A stretch of DNA of 64,000 nucleotides from Cellulomonas denverensis (GCF_012396125.1 NZ_JAAXOX010000014.1:1-64000); one strand, 5' to 3'; counted from the first letter of the stretch, positions 39,384-48,762 are shown. Numbers and translations: made by a program. The notes: generated by a model from the sequence alone, not told the origin.

Positions 39384-40993
39384 TGCTGCGGCTGCGCCGG
39401 CGACAGTCCAGCGAGAGCCGCCGGACCCTGCACGGAGCGCTCACGGCGGGGGAGTCCGGCCCTACCCCCACGGGCCCCGGCCGCCGTCGCCGTGAGCGTG
39501 CCAAGGCAGCTAAGCGCGCGGTTCGGGTCCTCGGGGCCCGGGGCTGGTCCGGTCGCGGCAGCGGTCACGCATTCGGGATCCCGAAGGTCCCGCTCTGGCG
39601 GGGGACTACAGCTCAGGTGCCGGGCCTGTTCCCGTTCGCGGTCGGCGCCGGGACGCCCATGATCGGCGTCCCGCTGGGCCGCAGCCTGCTGACCGGCGCG
39701 ACGCTCTGCTGCGACCCGATCAGCTGGTTCCAGCGCGCACACCTGATCGCGAACCCGTCGGCGTTCATCCTCGGCAAGCCCGGACTCGGCAAGAGCACCG
39801 TGATCCGGCGCATGGCCGTCGGGCTGGCGGCCTACGGCGTGCTGCCGATGGTGCTCGGCGACCTCAAGCCCGACATGGTCGACGTCATCGAGGCGATGGA
39901 TGGCCAGGTGATCCGGCTGGGGCACGCCCGCTCGTTCCTGAACATCCTGGACCCGGGAGAGTCCCGACAGGCCGTCGCGCAGCTGCGCGCCGCTGGCCGT
40001 CACGACCTGGCCGACGAGGTTCTGGCCGACGCGCACGGGCGGCGCCGCACGATGGTCTCGGCGCTGCTCACGATCAGCCGCAAGGAGTCCCCGACGGACC
40101 GGGAGGAGGCGATCGTCGACGCGGCCCTGCGGCTGCTCGACGCGCGCCTGGACCGAGTCCCGGTGCTCGGCGACCTGCTGGACGTCATCCGCGAGATGCC
40201 GCAGGAGCTGCGGCATGTGGCGGTCGACCGTGGAGTGGACGAGCGCTACCGCGAGATCACCGAGAACCTGGAGGCCTCGCTGATCTCGCTGACGCAGGGC
40301 GGGCGCCTCGGGGCGATGTTCTCCCAGGCCACCTCAACCCCGATCGACCGCACCCGCCCCGTCGTGTTCGACGTCTCGGGGATCCACGAGACCGAGACCG
40401 ATCTGCGTGCCGCGGCGCTCATGGCCTGCTGGTCAGACGGGTTCGCCTCCGTCACCGTGGCCCAGGTCCTCGCGGACGCGGGCCTCGAGCCTCGCCGGCA
40501 CCGGTTCATCGTGCTGGACGAGCTGTGGCAGGCGCTGCGCTCGGGCACGGGCATGGTCGACCGGGTCGACGCGCTCACGCGCCTGAACCGCACCTTCGGA
40601 GTGGGGCAGGTCATGGCCTCGCACACCATGAGCGACCTCGAGGCGCTCCCCGACGCCGCCGACCGGATGAAGGCCCGCGGGTTCGTCGAGCGCGCCGGCA
40701 TGGTGATCTGCGGTGGCCTGCCGGAATCGGAGATGCCCTTGCTGAACAAGGTCGTGCCGTTCACCAAGGCCGAGCAGCGCATGCTCATCAGCTGGACCGA
40801 CCCGCCGGCGTGGGACGACCAGCGCGGCCAGGAGGCCGAACCTCCCGGCCGCGGGCACTTCCTGGTGAAGGTCGGCGGCAGGTCCGGGATCCCGTTCCGG
40901 ACGTTCCTGACGGCCGCCGAACGCGACGTCAACGACACGCAGAAGCGCTGGCACGCCCAGTCGCGCATCGGTGAGGGGCGGGCAGTGGCATGA
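39383..40993 (+). CDS. VirB4-like T4SS ATPase
   Basis: 536 aa, ATG 39383 (GTG 39380 just before it also possible). The N-terminal 60 residues are very basic. Walker A GKPGLGKST at 131-139, Walker B RFIVLDE at about 374-380 and the later helix TLLNKVVPFTKAE-type segment near 450 fit the VirB4/TraC motor. The usual VirB4 N-terminal domain is largely missing because it lies in the SCO6880 protein. It powers pilus or channel assembly and substrate transfer. It overlaps both neighbours by 1-4 nt. Confidence 0.88.
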   Translation: MLRLRRRQSSESRRTLHGALTAGESGPTPTGPGRRRRERAKAAKRAVRVLGARGWSGRGSGHAFGIPKVPLWRGTTAQVPGLFPFAVGAGTPMIGVPLGRSLLTGATLCCDPISWFQRAHLIANPSAFILGKPGLGKSTVIRRMAVGLAAYGVLPMVLGDLKPDMVDVIEAMDGQVIRLGHARSFLNILDPGESRQAVAQLRAAGRHDLADEVLADAHGRRRTMVSALLTISRKESPTDREEAIVDAALRLLDARLDRVPVLGDLLDVIREMPQELRHVAVDRGVDERYREITENLEASLISLTQGGRLGAMFSQATSTPIDRTRPVVFDVSGIHETETDLRAAALMACWSDGFASVTVAQVLADAGLEPRRHRFIVLDELWQALRSGTGMVDRVDALTRLNRTFGVGQVMASHTMSDLEALPDAADRMKARGFVERAGMVICGGLPESEMPLLNKVVPFTKAEQRMLISWTDPPAWDDQRGQEAEPPGRGHFLVKVGGRSGIPFRTFLTAAERDVNDTQKRWHAQSRIGEGRAVA

Positions 40994-42756
40994 GCGCACC
41001 CACGAAGCGGTCCACTCCCGGCAACCTCGAGCCGGGCACGGTCGCGCTCGCCGGCCTGGTGGCGTTCTTCGCGGTTCCTGCCTGCACCGCCTGGGGCGCG
41101 CTGCGCGTCGACGACGCCCTCCATGACCGGAACTCCACGACCGGGCGTAACCCCCTGTCCGTCCTTGCCGGGCTCGCACGTGGGGAGCTGGCCTGGTCGA
41201 CCACGGCGACGATCAGCGCGCTGCTGCTCCTGGCCCTGGTCGGCGGGCTGCTGTGGTCGGCGGCCGCGGGGTACCGGCGGCTGGTCCCGGCGAAGCTGCC
41301 CGTCGACCGCGCCGCGGTGCACATGGGCCGCGGGAAGCAGGTCGACGCGCTGCGCGAGGCCCACGTCCGCAGGACGGCACGGCGCCTCGGCTGCCCCGAC
41401 GCGATCGGGCTGAAGGTCGGCACGGCGGTGCTGGGCGGGTACAGCGTCTGGGCCGGCTGGGAGGACGTCTCCATCGACATCTGGGGTCCCCGCTCCGGCA
41501 AGACGACCTCCCGTGCCATCCCCTCGATCCTCGACGCCCCCGGCGCGGTCATGGCGACGTCGAACAAGCGCGACCTGGTCGACGCCACCCGCGACGTTCG
41601 CGCCGCACGGGCGGGGGAGGAGGTGTGGGTGTTCGACCCGCAGGCCCTCGTCGACGAACCGGTCACCTGGTGGTGGAACCCGCTGCGGTTCGTCACCGAC
41701 GAGGTGAGCGCCACCCGGCTCGCGAAGGTGTTCATCGACGCCACACGTGAGCCCGGCGCCCGCACGGACGCCTACTTCGACGGCGCGGCGCGCGACCTGC
41801 TCGCCGGCCTGCTTCTCGCGGCCGCGCGGGGTGACAAGCCGATCACCGAGGTGTTCCTGTGGTTGGCGGACTCGACCGAGGACGAGCCGCAACACCTCCT
41901 CGAGCAGTACGGCCACCGTCTCATGGCCGCGTCCGTCGCCGAGGTCCTGGCTCTGCCGGACCGCCAGCGGGCGGGCGTGTACGGGTCGGCCAAGCAGATC
42001 GTCTCGTTCCTGCTCAACGCACAGGCAACCCAGTGGGTCACGCCCTCGCCTGGGCGCCGTGAGTTCGACCCGCACGCGTTCGTCCGGTCTCAGGGCACGC
42101 TCTACTCCCTGTCCAAGGAGGGCGTCGGCACCGCCGGCCCGATCGTGCTCGCGCTCAACGTCGCGGTCATGACCGCGGCCGAGGAGTACGCCAAGCACCT
42201 GCGCGACGGGCGGCTGGCGACCCCGCTCGTCGTCGTGCTGGACGAGGCCGCGAACGTGTGCCGGTGGCAGGAGCTGCCCGACATGTACTCGCACTTCGGG
42301 TCGCGCGGCATCATCGTCCAGACGTTCCTCCAGTCCTGGGACCAGGGCGTAGCCGTGTGGGGCCGGGAGGGGATGCTCAAGCTCTGGAACGCCTCCACGG
42401 TGCGGGTCTACGGCGGGGGGACGGCCGACCCGGACTTCCTGGACAAGCTCTCGCAGCTGATCGGTGAGTTCGAGCGCACGACCCGCTCCGTGAGCAGCTC
42501 CCGCCACGGCGGCTCGACCTCGTGGCAGGCGGCACGTGAGCGCGTGCTCGACGTCTCGGACCTGGCCTCGCTCCCGCGCGGCCGCATCGTCGTCGTCGCT
42601 GCCGGCTGTCGCCCCGTGCTGGTCAAGCCGGTGCCCTGGATGGACGGCCCGCACCGCGACGCGGTCAACGCATCCTGGAAGCGCCACAACCCGAACGGCC
42701 TGACGGAGATGACCGAGCGCTGGGCGCCAGGTGAGCCCGCGGAGGTGGCGGCGTGA
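40990..42756 (+). CDS. VirD4/TraG-like coupling protein
   Basis: 588 aa, ATG overlapping the VirB4 stop by 4 nt. Two N-terminal membrane helices (about 18-40 and 72-93), then a P-loop domain with GPRSGKTT at 166-173, TSNKRDLVDATRD (conserved in TraG/VirD4), WWWNPLRF, and Walker B LVVVLDEAANV at about 413-423. It is the T4SS coupling ATPase that brings relaxase-bound DNA to the channel. Its presence shows the system is meant for DNA conjugation. No relaxase gene is found in the window, so the partner must lie outside. Confidence 0.9.
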   Translation: MSAPTKRSTPGNLEPGTVALAGLVAFFAVPACTAWGALRVDDALHDRNSTTGRNPLSVLAGLARGELAWSTTATISALLLLALVGGLLWSAAAGYRRLVPAKLPVDRAAVHMGRGKQVDALREAHVRRTARRLGCPDAIGLKVGTAVLGGYSVWAGWEDVSIDIWGPRSGKTTSRAIPSILDAPGAVMATSNKRDLVDATRDVRAARAGEEVWVFDPQALVDEPVTWWWNPLRFVTDEVSATRLAKVFIDATREPGARTDAYFDGAARDLLAGLLLAAARGDKPITEVFLWLADSTEDEPQHLLEQYGHRLMAASVAEVLALPDRQRAGVYGSAKQIVSFLLNAQATQWVTPSPGRREFDPHAFVRSQGTLYSLSKEGVGTAGPIVLALNVAVMTAAEEYAKHLRDGRLATPLVVVLDEAANVCRWQELPDMYSHFGSRGIIVQTFLQSWDQGVAVWGREGMLKLWNASTVRVYGGGTADPDFLDKLSQLIGEFERTTRSVSSSRHGGSTSWQAARERVLDVSDLASLPRGRIVVVAAGCRPVLVKPVPWMDGPHRDAVNASWKRHNPNGLTEMTERWAPGEPAEVAA

Positions 42757-43583
42757 ACATCGATCTGGGGTCCTGGGGAGACAGTCCGGTCCCGGCACGA
42801 GAGCCCGACCCTCGGCCGGCGGCCGGCGGGTTCGCGCCCGACGTGAGCGACGTCGACGTGATCGACCGAGCCCACGCCGCCGTGGAGCGAGCCGAGACCC
42901 GGGTGCGGACCGAGGACCGCAGGCTCGCCGCCGCGTCCCGGGCGATGGAGGACGCGGCTGGTGCGCTCGACCTCGCACGACGCCGGCAGGAAGAGCACGA
43001 AGCCGGCCGCGTCGCCGGCGAACGGGCGCGCGACGCCCGCAGCGCGCAGATCGCCGAAGCGGTGCGCCGGGCGGAGCGCAAGCTGCAGCTGACCGAAGAG
43101 GCGATCGAGGACCGGCAAGCCGAGTGCCACGTCGCACGGGTGGCGCTCGAGCGCGCCCGTGGCGCCCTCGAGCGCAAGAAGGCGGAGGTGCTCAAGGCGC
43201 AGGCGGCCGCCCTGGAGATCGCCCCACCGATCCAGGAGCCGGAGCTCGTCTACGGCAGCGTCATCCAGTTCGTCGAGGAGTATCTGCTGCCGCTGTACCG
43301 GCGCAAGACGGCGACCTGGTGCCCGCAGTGGTGGAAGCACCCCGAGGTGACCGTCCGCCTTCAGGCGCTGTGGCTGTCCTGGGAGCAGCTGCGCCAGGAC
43401 CCGGCGCTCGGCCTGTCGGTGTGGCTGCGCGATCACCTCGACCACCACATGCCGATCGTGCTGGCCAGCGACGGGCCCCTCAAGGGCTGCAAGCCAGGCG
43501 AGCACCGCGGCGAGCGCGAGCTGCTGACCTTCGACCCGCCCCCGGCGGGCCTGTACCCCGACGAGAGAGCAGGTGCCCAGTGA
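42753..43583 (+). CDS. DUF4913 protein with N-terminal coiled coil
   Basis: 276 aa, GTG overlapping the VirD4 stop by 4 nt. Residues 40-160 form a long charged coiled coil. Residues about 165-260 are DUF4913: YGSVIQFVEEYLLPLYRR, WCPQWWKHPEV, LWLSWEQLRQDP, WLRDHLDHHMPIVL. DUF4913 proteins lie next to VirD4 in actinobacterial conjugative elements and are thought to work with the coupling protein or relaxosome. The mechanism is unknown. Confidence 0.8.
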   Translation: MNIDLGSWGDSPVPAREPDPRPAAGGFAPDVSDVDVIDRAHAAVERAETRVRTEDRRLAAASRAMEDAAGALDLARRRQEEHEAGRVAGERARDARSAQIAEAVRRAERKLQLTEEAIEDRQAECHVARVALERARGALERKKAEVLKAQAAALEIAPPIQEPELVYGSVIQFVEEYLLPLYRRKTATWCPQWWKHPEVTVRLQALWLSWEQLRQDPALGLSVWLRDHLDHHMPIVLASDGPLKGCKPGEHRGERELLTFDPPPAGLYPDERAGAQ

Positions 43584-43620
43584 CTACGAGCCCGCGACCG
43601 CTCGACTCGAGGAGGGCGCT

Positions 43621-43881
43621 GTGAGCGACCCTGCCCGCTGGGTTCTCTGCACTGCTGCCGGCACCGTGATCGGCGTAGCCCTCGGCTGGTTCACCCCGCT
43701 GCCGAAAGGGGTGAGCATCGCCCTCGGCGCGGGCCTCGTCGCCGTCGCGTACCCGTACCTGTCCGCGAGGTCGAGGCGCGCCCAGGCAGCACGCGCGACA
43801 CGTCTCAAGGCGGCCCCAGTGGTTGCCGCCGGGGTCGACCTGGACGCGAAGGCCGGCGGTGGCGAGCACCTCGTCCTGTGA
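43621..43881 (+). CDS. Small membrane protein at the end of the T4SS operon
   Basis: 86 aa from GTG 43621-43623, chosen because GAGGAGGG lies at the right distance; a GTG at 43573 inside the previous gene is possible. Two hydrophobic helices (WVLCTAAGTVIGVALGWF and GVSIALGAGLVAVAYPYL) then a basic tail. No family recognised. It closes the long run of overlapping plus-strand genes; the following 250 bp hold no gene. Confidence 0.6.
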   Translation: MSDPARWVLCTAAGTVIGVALGWFTPLPKGVSIALGAGLVAVAYPYLSARSRRAQAARATRLKAAPVVAAGVDLDAKAGGGEHLVL

Positions 43882-44135
43882 CTTCCAGCGGAAGATGGCG
43901 GGCTTCTGCCGAGGCTAAGTGGCGGTGCCCGGCCGGGCGTTCCGTCCGGGAGCTGGGGTGATTCTTCGACAGCGCGGGGTCATGACCGCACCGCAGCGGT
44001 GCACTGTCGCCCGCGACTCGGACCTGTGGTTGCTGCGGCCAACCTCGGCCCAATGCCGCGGAGCTGAGCAACACCCCCGGCTTCTGTGCGTCGACGGCGA
44101 CCGGAGGCCGAGCCCGCTCGGAGCGGCCGTGTCGA

Positions 44136-44684
44136 TCAGGTGAGTTGGAGGGTGGTCACACAGGTCGGGCTGCCCTCGGTCGTGCTGAACGGAACGTTGC
44201 CGCTCAGGTCGCCCTGAGTGATCTCGATCGTTCCCTCGACGTCTTCAGGGAGCCAGTAGCCGACGAACCCGTTGGAGTAGGTCGTGGCGCTCTCCTCGAC
44301 GAGGACAACACCGTCGGCGTCGGTGATCGTGACCTCCACCGGTTCGTCGACCAACTCGCCCTGGCAGGTCGCGAGGCTGTGGAAGTAGCACTCGTGCGTC
44401 GTCTCGATGTACGGCGCGATCGAGACGTAGAACTCGCCCTCGTCGAGGGGCACGGCGACCTCGGCGGTCCCGTCGCCGACGAGGACCTCGTCCTCGCGCA
44501 CGGAGGCCGTGAAGTTCAGCGGCAGGCTGTCCGTCGAGGTGTCGAGTCGCGTGACGATCTCCTGACCGGTCAGGCCGTCGAGCCCGAGGTCGGCGAGGAC
44601 GTCGTCATCCGAGGTGGCGGAGCAGCCGGCGAGCACAGCGGTGGCAGCAACGACGACGGCGGCGAGGCGGAGTCAAGAACGCAT
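44136..44684 (-). pseudogene. Lipoprotein gene with stop codon in the signal peptide
   Basis: From the ATG 44682-44684 (with GAGG upstream) the reading is MRS, then TGA (44673-44675), then LRLAAVVVAATAVLAGC, a perfect lipoprotein signal, and a 155-aa acidic beta domain with a Cys pair (TTHECYFHSLATCQGE) ending TCVTTLQLT. Without the TGA it would be a 182-aa lipoprotein. A late GTG could start a signal-less version, which would not be exported. It lies just before the CopB gene's 3' end, with a GATGAAG repeat 55 bp upstream of it. Either a recent nonsense mutation or a sequence error. Confidence 0.65.
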
Positions 44685-44739
44685 GTGAAGATCCTCGCTC
44701 ACCGTCGTGCGCGGCTCCGCCGACCGAAGGCCCGTCGGC

Positions 44740-44758
44740 GATGAAGATTCGATGAAGG
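44740..44758. promoter_or_regulatory. GATGAAG direct repeat, copy 1
   Basis: GATGAAG-ATTC-GATGAAG, two identical 7-mers at 11-bp spacing (one helical turn), 55 bp upstream of the lipoprotein gene. Related copies lie at 49360 and 58281. This is the form of site bound by OmpR-type response regulators such as CopR. Confidence 0.5.
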
Positions 44759-44768
44759 GGTCGTCTGC

Positions 44769-47051
44769 TCAGGCAGCTGGCACCGCTGTCCGCGGTCCGA
44801 CGCGCTGGGCCCCGTGCGCTGCGGCTGTCGAGGCCTGTGGGCTCAGGTCAAGACGCCGCAGGAGCTGGGCGTTCGCGGCCACGACGACCGTGGACAGGGA
44901 CATGAGGATCGCGCCGATCTCCATCGGCAGGACGAACCCCACCGGCGCGAGGACTCCGGCGGCGAGGGGCACGGCGGCGATGTTGTAGCCGGCGGCCCAC
45001 CACAGGTTCTGCTTCATCTTCCGGTAGCCCTCACGGGAGAGCTGGATGACGGACAGGACAGACCGGGGGTCGTCGGAGGCGAGGATGACCCCGGCCGAGG
45101 CGATGGCCACGTCCGTGCCGGCACCGATGGCGACGCCGACGTCGGCCTGCGCGAGGGCGGGCGCGTCGTTGACGCCGTCACCCACCATCGCCACGGTCCG
45201 CCCCTCACCCTGCAGGGAGGCCACCGTGCTGCTCTTGTCCTCCGGGCGGACGCCCGCGAAGACCTGATCGATGCCGAGTTCCGTCCCCACGGCCTTGGCC
45301 ACCGGCTCGGCGTCACCGGTGATCATCACTACGCGGATGCCGAGGGCGTGAAGGGCGTCGACCGCCTCGCGGGACTCCTGACGTACCTCGTCGGCGAGCC
45401 CTAGCGCTCCGGCCACGCGGCCGTCGACCACGACGTGCAGGACGATCTGTCCGCGGTCGGACCAGGGCTGGGTCACCGGCAGAGGATCGAGCCCCTGCTC
45501 GGCCAGGAGGTTCGGGCCGCCGACGGCGACCCAGCGTCCGTCCACGGTGACGGAGACTCCGACAGCCGTCGAGGCCTGGAAGTCCTCGGCGCGCGGCACC
45601 GTGAGCCCTCGATGGTGTGCTGCGGCGGTGATCGCACGTGCCAGCGGGTGCTCGCTGTCGGCTTCCGCGGCGGCGGCCAGCGCGAGGAGCTCGTCGTCAC
45701 CGATCCCGGTCGTCGCGACATCGTGCACGGCGGGCTCGCCCTTGGTGAGCGTCCCGGTCTTGTCGAACAGGACGGTGTCGACCACGCGCATCCGCTCGAG
45801 TGCGGCACGGTCCTTGACCAGCACGCCACCCCGGGCAGCGCGTTCGGTGGAGATCGACACCACCAGCGGGATGGCGAGCCCGAGGGCGTGCGGGCAGGCG
45901 ATGACGAGCACCGTGATGGCGCGGATGATCGCGAAGTCCGGTGTCCCGACGGCGCTCCAGATCGCGACCGTGATGACGGCGGCGATCAGGGCGAACCAGA
46001 ACAGCCACCCGGCGGCGCGGTCGGCCAGCAGCTGCGCACGCGTCGTGGACGACTGCGCCTGGGCGACCAGTCGTCGGATCCCGGCCAGCACGGTCGAGTC
46101 ACCGACGGCGTCGACCCTCACGCGCAGGGCGCTGTCGGTCGAGACGGTTCCCGCGACGACCTGGTCGCCGACGGTCCGGAACACCGGCCGCGACTCGCCC
46201 GTGATCATCGACTCGTCGACGTCGGCAGCGCCCTCGACGACCTGCCCGTCGGCCGGCACCCGGCCGCCCGGGCGGACGATGACGACGTCCCCCAGGGCGA
46301 GCGAGGACGGAGCGACCGTGACGACGGAGTCGCCGTCGACCTTCTCCGCCTCGTCCGGCAGCAGCGCCGCCAGGGAGTCCAGAGCGGAGGAGGTCTGCGC
46401 CAGGGACCGCATCTCCAGCCAGTGGCCGAGCAGCATGATCACGACCAGCAGGGCCAGCTCCCACCAGAAGTCCAGCTCGTGCGAGAGCACCCCGAGGGTC
46501 GCGCCCCAGGAGGCGACGAACGCCACGGTGATCGCCATCCCGATGAGCAGCATCATCCCCGGCTTGCGGGCCCGGAACTCAGCGACCGCTCCGGTGAGGA
46601 ACGGCCGTCCGCCCCACAGGTAGATCACGGTGCCGAGGGCCGGCGCGACCCAGGTGAGCCCCGGGACGTCGGGGAGGGCATAGCCGAGCAGGTCGGCGAA
46701 CATCCCGCTGAGCAGGACCGTCGGCACGGCGAGCGCGAGGTTGATCCAGAACAGGCGCCGGAACAGGGCGACGTGGTCACCGTGACCACCGCCGTGTGCC
46801 CCGTGCCCGCCGTGGCCACCCTCGGCGCCCATGTGCTCGCCATGGTGGCTCGCGGAGGGCCGGTGCTCGGCGTCGTGCCCATCCACATGCGCGGGCATGT
46901 GGTGGCCCTCGTGCTCCATCTGGCCGGCGTCGTGCCCACCGTGGCGGTCGTGAGCCAGCGGATCAGTGTCCTCGACGGACAGCTCGTGCCGCTGGCTCGC
47001 GCTGCTGCGTCGTTCGCCGTGCACGTCGTGGCCCTGGTGCGCGTTGCTCAT
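44769..47051 (-). CDS. copB: CopB-type copper-transporting P-type ATPase (P1B-3, CPH)
   Basis: 760 aa from the ATG 47049-47051, preceded by GAGGAGAAG; the frame is open further up but through the operator. The first 95 residues are His-rich (HHMPAHVDGHDAEH, GGHGGHGAHGGGHGDH) with no Cys HMA domain. TGES near 284, CPHAL at 386-390, DKTGT and GDGVND follow. CPH defines the P1B-3 group, exporters of Cu2+ or Cu+ and perhaps Ag+. Expression should rise with copper through the CsoR-like operator at 47095-47111. Neighbours encode DUF305 and copper-storage proteins, which supports copper. Confidence 0.92.
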   Translation of the reverse strand: MSNAHQGHDVHGERRSSASQRHELSVEDTDPLAHDRHGGHDAGQMEHEGHHMPAHVDGHDAEHRPSASHHGEHMGAEGGHGGHGAHGGGHGDHVALFRRLFWINLALAVPTVLLSGMFADLLGYALPDVPGLTWVAPALGTVIYLWGGRPFLTGAVAEFRARKPGMMLLIGMAITVAFVASWGATLGVLSHELDFWWELALLVVIMLLGHWLEMRSLAQTSSALDSLAALLPDEAEKVDGDSVVTVAPSSLALGDVVIVRPGGRVPADGQVVEGAADVDESMITGESRPVFRTVGDQVVAGTVSTDSALRVRVDAVGDSTVLAGIRRLVAQAQSSTTRAQLLADRAAGWLFWFALIAAVITVAIWSAVGTPDFAIIRAITVLVIACPHALGLAIPLVVSISTERAARGGVLVKDRAALERMRVVDTVLFDKTGTLTKGEPAVHDVATTGIGDDELLALAAAAEADSEHPLARAITAAAHHRGLTVPRAEDFQASTAVGVSVTVDGRWVAVGGPNLLAEQGLDPLPVTQPWSDRGQIVLHVVVDGRVAGALGLADEVRQESREAVDALHALGIRVVMITGDAEPVAKAVGTELGIDQVFAGVRPEDKSSTVASLQGEGRTVAMVGDGVNDAPALAQADVGVAIGAGTDVAIASAGVILASDDPRSVLSVIQLSREGYRKMKQNLWWAAGYNIAAVPLAAGVLAPVGFVLPMEIGAILMSLSTVVVAANAQLLRRLDLSPQASTAAAHGAQRVGPRTAVPAA

Positions 47052-47094
47052 GGCTCTTCTCCTCGACCCGTGCTCCACCGTCATCTGCGCAAAA

Positions 47095-47111
47095 ATACCC
47101 CCAGGGGGTAT
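47095..47111. promoter_or_regulatory. CsoR-type operator of copB
   Basis: Perfect palindrome ATACCCCC-A-GGGGGTAT, 44 bp upstream of the copB start. G-tract palindromes of this kind with TA flanks are the known targets of the copper-sensing repressor CsoR. No csoR gene is in the window. Confidence 0.75.
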
Positions 47112-47182
47112 ATGAGCAGCCAACGGCGTGCTCATGGCCGGTATTCCCGGCTCGGGGGCACCTCGACGCCGAGCGGGTCAGG

Positions 47183-47824
47183 TCAGGGGGTCGGGCACGA
47201 GCGCAGCGCGGTGCCCTCGAAGTCCGGTACGGGGCGCGCGTCGGCCTCGGCCGCCGTTGCTGCGATGCCCTTGCGCTCGATGTCCTCGATGAGCCAGTCC
47301 ATCTCGGCGATCTCCCGCTGCTGAGCCTCGATGATATCGACGGCGAGCTCGCACACCCGGACGTCGTCGATCTGGGCCCGCTCGGAGCGGGTGATAGCCA
47401 GGGAGTGGTGCGGGATCATCGCGCGCATGAATGCGGTGTCGCCGACCGTGACCTGGCTGCGGTCGAGGGCGACGCCGCCGGCAAGGAGCAGCACGCTGAC
47501 GGCGACCACGGCGATGTTCGCCTTCGCGTTCTTGTACATGTTCAGCATCCAGGCGAGCATGATCAGCCCCATCGTGCCGCCCATGGTGACCGCCATGAAG
47601 ACCCGGCTCTGGCTGAACCGGACGTGATCCAGCTCCCACGAGCCGACGAACATCACCCAGTACATGACCACCATGGCCGTGAGGATCATGGCGGCGAACC
47701 GCAGGTACATGCCCTTCATCTGATGGCCCTGCCCACCGCCGTGCCGCTCACCCCCGTGATGGGCGCCGTCACCGTCGTGCTCGTCGTTCATCGACTCGCC
47801 ATCGTGCTCACGCTGCACGGACAT
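47183..47824 (-). CDS. DUF305 family membrane protein (copper-linked)
   Basis: 213 aa; start follows GAGGAG, a second ATG at 47791 is possible. N-terminus His-rich (GAHHGGERHGGGQGHQ). Three membrane helices (about 42-125), then a DUF305 domain: MRAMIPHHSLAITRSERAQIDDVRVCELAVDIIEAQQREI, whose His and acidic helices are typical. DUF305 proteins accompany copper resistance genes in actinobacteria and probably bind metal outside the membrane. It is followed by copB, 131 bp away, and preceded by an IS element that may have cut it from its earlier promoter. Confidence 0.8.
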   Translation of the reverse strand: MSVQREHDGESMNDEHDGDGAHHGGERHGGGQGHQMKGMYLRFAAMILTAMVVMYWVMFVGSWELDHVRFSQSRVFMAVTMGGTMGLIMLAWMLNMYKNAKANIAVVAVSVLLLAGGVALDRSQVTVGDTAFMRAMIPHHSLAITRSERAQIDDVRVCELAVDIIEAQQREIAEMDWLIEDIERKGIAATAAEADARPVPDFEGTALRSCPTP

Positions 47825-47842
47825 CGCTGCGTCTCCTCGTCT

Positions 47843-48762
47843 GGAGCCTGACCCGGTTTCCCGGACAGTTCGGGTTGGGTGATCATGCCGCCGCGGTGGC
47901 GGCGGTGTGAAGGTCCTCGAAGTCGTTCGGGGACCGGTAGTCCAGGCCGGAGTGGCGCCGGAGAGGGTTGTAGAAGCCTTCGATCCATTCGAAGATCGCC
48001 GCGGCGAGCTCCTCGCGGCAGGCCCAGGAGCGGCGGTCCAGGAGCTCGCGCTGCATGGTCGACCGGAAGGACTCCATCATCGTGTTGTCCACGCTCGAGG
48101 CGACCCGCCCCATGGATCCGAGCAGGCCGGCCGAGCGCAGCCGGTGGCCGAAGATCCACGACGTGTACTGGGCTCCGCGGTCTGCGTGGACGATCGCGCC
48201 GGGCCCCGGCCGGCGGGTCCAGATCGCCATCTGCAGCGCGTCGACGACGAGCTCGGAGCGCATGTGGTCCGCGATCGACCACCCGACGATCTTGCGGGTG
48301 AACACGTCCAGGACCGCGGCGCAGTAGACCTTCCCGGTGTTCGTCGGGTGCTCGGTGATGTCGGTGCACCACAACCGGTCCGGACCGTCGGCGACGAACC
48401 GGCGCTGGACCAGGTCCTCGTGCGGGGCCGGCGCCGGGTGGTGACGAGCGCGCTTGCGCCGGTGGCTGATGCCGCTGACCTGCGCGGCCCGCATCAGCCG
48501 CGCGACCCTCTTGCGGCCGCAGGCGATGCCCATGCCCAGGCGCAGCTCGGCATGGACCCGCGGGGCGCCGTAGGAGCACCGCGACATCTGGTGGACTGCC
48601 ACGATCGTGGCCGTCAGCTCGGCGTCGGCGACCGCTCGGGCGGACGGGGGTCGGACCTGCCAGTCGTAGTAGCCGGACCGGCTTGGCTGCAGGCACAAGG
48701 ACTCCTCTCGGAGATGACATCGTCACCTCAGGACAGGTGTCCGGGGAAGCGGGTCAGGCTCC
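47843..48762 (-). mobile_element. IS3-family element lacking orfA, with terminal repeats and target duplication
   Basis: 920 bp bounded by imperfect 26-bp inverted repeats (47842-47867 and 48738-48763; 23 of 26 match) starting GGAGCCTGACCC. The triplet TCT flanks both ends (47840-47842 and 48763-48765), a 3-bp target duplication as made by IS3 elements. Only orfB is present; about 64 bp remain before it, so orfA has been lost from inside. It sits between the DUF305 and copper-storage genes. Confidence 0.8.
47883..48698 (-). CDS. IS3-family transposase OrfB
   Basis: About 271 aa from a TTG. HTH_21 domain at the start ([22 protein letters not shown]), then an rve integrase core with the DDE triad: D in LWCTDITEH, D in VHADRGAQY and E in DNTMMESF, the last two separated by the expected 35 residues. 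It catalyses cut-and-circle transposition but normally only as an OrfAB fusion made by frameshifting. Since orfA is absent, this copy may be inactive unless helped in trans. Confidence 0.85.
   Translation of the reverse strand: MCLQPSRSGYYDWQVRPPSARAVADAELTATIVAVHQMSRCSYGAPRVHAELRLGMGIACGRKRVARLMRAAQVSGISHRRKRARHHPAPAPHEDLVQRRFVADGPDRLWCTDITEHPTNTGKVYCAAVLDVFTRKIVGWSIADHMRSELVVDALQMAIWTRRPGPGAIVHADRGAQYTSWIFGHRLRSAGLLGSMGRVASSVDNTMMESFRSTMQRELLDRRSWACREELAAAIFEWIEGFYNPLRRHSGLDYRSPNDFEDLHTAATAAA

Noticed and set aside
47788..48726. Longer minus-strand frame overlapping the IS3 transposase as a gene
   Set aside because: Arg/Pro-rich out-of-frame reading of orfB; DDE motifs are only in the 47883-48698 frame.
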